Assembly: GCA_016783355.1 (NCBI GenBank)
Contig: JADHWR010000072.1
Location: 1 to 5,665 of the forward strand
DNA length: 5,665 nucleotides
Source: Candidatus Omnitrophota bacterium
GTDB taxonomy: Bacteria > Omnitrophota > Gorgyraeia > Gygaellales > JAHJCI01
Direction of reading: 5' to 3'
The notes below the pieces were generated by a model. That model did no database searches, was not told where the DNA came from, and saw nothing but the letters and a program-made list of their open reading frames with translations. Within the stretch, counting starts at the first letter, position 1. Every line of letters begins with the position of its first letter. The translations under genes were made by a program, and so were the position numbers. Positions 4,896 through 5,665 of this stretch are shown piece by piece.

Positions 4896-4924
4896 AAAAT
4901 ACAGGAAATTACCCTGGATGTCAA
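4896..4924 (-). promoter_or_regulatory. Predicted sigma-70 promoter for trxA
   Basis: The minus strand carries a consensus -35 TTGACA (4924-4919), exactly 17 bases, then TATTTT (4901-4896) as -10. Transcription would start near 4889, at the edge of repeat unit C, giving a leader of about 285 nt before trxA. The rest of the 452-base spacer 4605-5056 holds unit C, an A/T-rich stretch with a possible terminator, and no gene. Confidence 0.65.
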
Positions 4925-4945
4925 TACTTTCCACTCTTAAAAACT

Positions 4946-4992
4946 AAAAAAATCATATCAGAGACCTCTAAGTAATCATAAAGATAGAGTCT
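4946..4992 (-). terminator. Possible weak intrinsic terminator after feoB
   Basis: On the minus strand AGACTCTA (4992-4985) can pair with TAGAGGTCT (4970-4962) with one bulged G, followed after about nine bases by seven T (4952-4946). The stem is short and A/T-rich and the T-run is distant, so this is tentative. Its position, between the feoB stop and the trxA promoter, fits. Confidence 0.3.
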
Positions 4993-5056
4993 TCTAGAAT
5001 TTTTTTGTCTTATTTTTTTCAGCCTTGATAGAGGTGGTACTTCGAAAACAAAAGAA

Positions 5057-5665
5057 TCAGAATGCAGGAGGAAGAATCAAATTCAACAGCCCGCCAATAA
5101 TTAAAGCTACGGACAACATCACTACCGCTGACTTTAACATATCCTTCACCCCCAGCTCTCTAACTAATACAATAAAGGTAGCTACACAAGGAAAATAGAT
5201 CGCTAAAATTGTTGAGCTGATCACTAGCTGCTTGGCAGTAAGGCTAAGCGGCCCGAGCATGCCAATGGCAACATCCTTTCTTAAAAATCCTACTAACAGT
5301 GCACAGATTACTTCAGAAGGCAAACCCCATAGGCCACTTAATACCGGAGAAAAAACCTTAGCTAAAAAATCAATGATCCTTAAGGCATAGAGAATATTTA
5401 CCGCTAAGATACCCAGTAATACATAAGGAACAGCTGAGATTAAGAATGCCTCTGTTCTCATCCAGAGCTTTTTAGTTACCGCAAGAACCTGCGGAATGCG
5501 ATAAGGAGGGATCTCCAGGGTCAATGCCGGGCTTTCGCCCTTCAAAACGCGATGAAGGATTCTCCCCAAAATAAACCAGAGCAGGATTAAAACAGAAAAT
5601 ACAATTACTACATACCCTCCTCCCCGATTTCCTACCAGGCCGACAATCATCGCAATCTGAGCCAT
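5057..5665 (-). CDS. feoB: FeoB-type ferrous iron transporter, C-terminal membrane part
   Basis: The last 202 residues of an inner-membrane protein matching the C-terminal half of FeoB, which imports Fe(II) with the help of an N-terminal G-domain. Visible: hydrophobic segments at about 17-36, 74-94, 105-125, 144-167 and 178-197; the FeoB landmark EIPPYRIP (51-58) between membrane segments; FLRKDVAIGML (127-137); and the second Gate motif FPCVATF (158-164). The in-frame ATG coincides with the last bases of the window, and similarity to FeoB begins right away, so the gene almost surely continues to the right; the G-domain and first Gate motif cannot be checked. A stand-alone Gate-domain protein is the alternative. 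Confidence 0.85.
   Translation of the reverse strand: MAQIAMIVGLVGNRGGGYVVIVFSVLILLWFILGRILHRVLKGESPALTLEIPPYRIPQVLAVTKKLWMRTEAFLISAVPYVLLGILAVNILYALRIIDFLAKVFSPVLSGLWGLPSEVICALLVGFLRKDVAIGMLGPLSLTAKQLVISSTILAIYFPCVATFIVLVRELGVKDMLKSAVVMLSVALIIGGLLNLILPPAF

Overview
This is a compact stretch of a bacterial chromosome, roughly 40% G+C, in which every gene I can support lies on the minus strand. In transcription order they are: the C-terminal part of a FeoB-type ferrous iron transporter (cut by the right edge), thioredoxin (trxA), a COG0731-type radical SAM protein, a small Cys-rich DUF6485 protein, an inositol monophosphatase family phosphatase, a CooC-type MinD/ParA-superfamily ATPase, and thioredoxin reductase (trxB, cut by the left edge). 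The CooC-type ATPase, FeoB, the radical SAM protein and the thioredoxin pair suggest an anaerobe, perhaps with CODH/acetyl-CoA metabolism elsewhere in the genome. The abundance of palindromic repeats recalls uncultured lineages such as Omnitrophota, but that is a weak guess; no phylogenetic marker is present.

Layout. 1-836 is trxB. 837-1119 is a leader with two repeat units (D and A) and a plausible promoter. 1120-1884 is the CooC-type gene. 1910-2008 is a palindromic ATCCGTG repeat. 2019-3976 is a tight three-gene unit: radical SAM, a 15-nt gap, DUF6485, then IMPase overlapping it in a GTGGTAA junction. 3977-4283 and 4605-5056 are repeat-filled spacers on either side of trxA (4284-4604). 5057-5665 is feoB.

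The distinctive content is in the repeats. (1) Four intergenic units share the ends AATGAGCaCaAACTTA and CTTCATTTGATAT but carry different internal hairpins. Two of them share a 189-bp, nearly identical block on either side of trxA. Two of them (A and C) begin, in the direction of transcription, almost exactly where predicted promoters for trxB and trxA would start their transcripts. (2) A second family with CCCCGTTAGA arms sits inside the IMPase coding sequence twice. One copy is an exact 117-bp (39-codon) in-frame insertion just before the catalytic WIIDPLDGT motif; the other forms the N-terminus. This resembles the way Rickettsia palindromic elements enter coding regions.

Functionally, trxB and trxA would form an NADPH-thioredoxin disulfide-reducing pair. 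The other genes have no visible pathway link beyond redox, metal and anaerobic themes.
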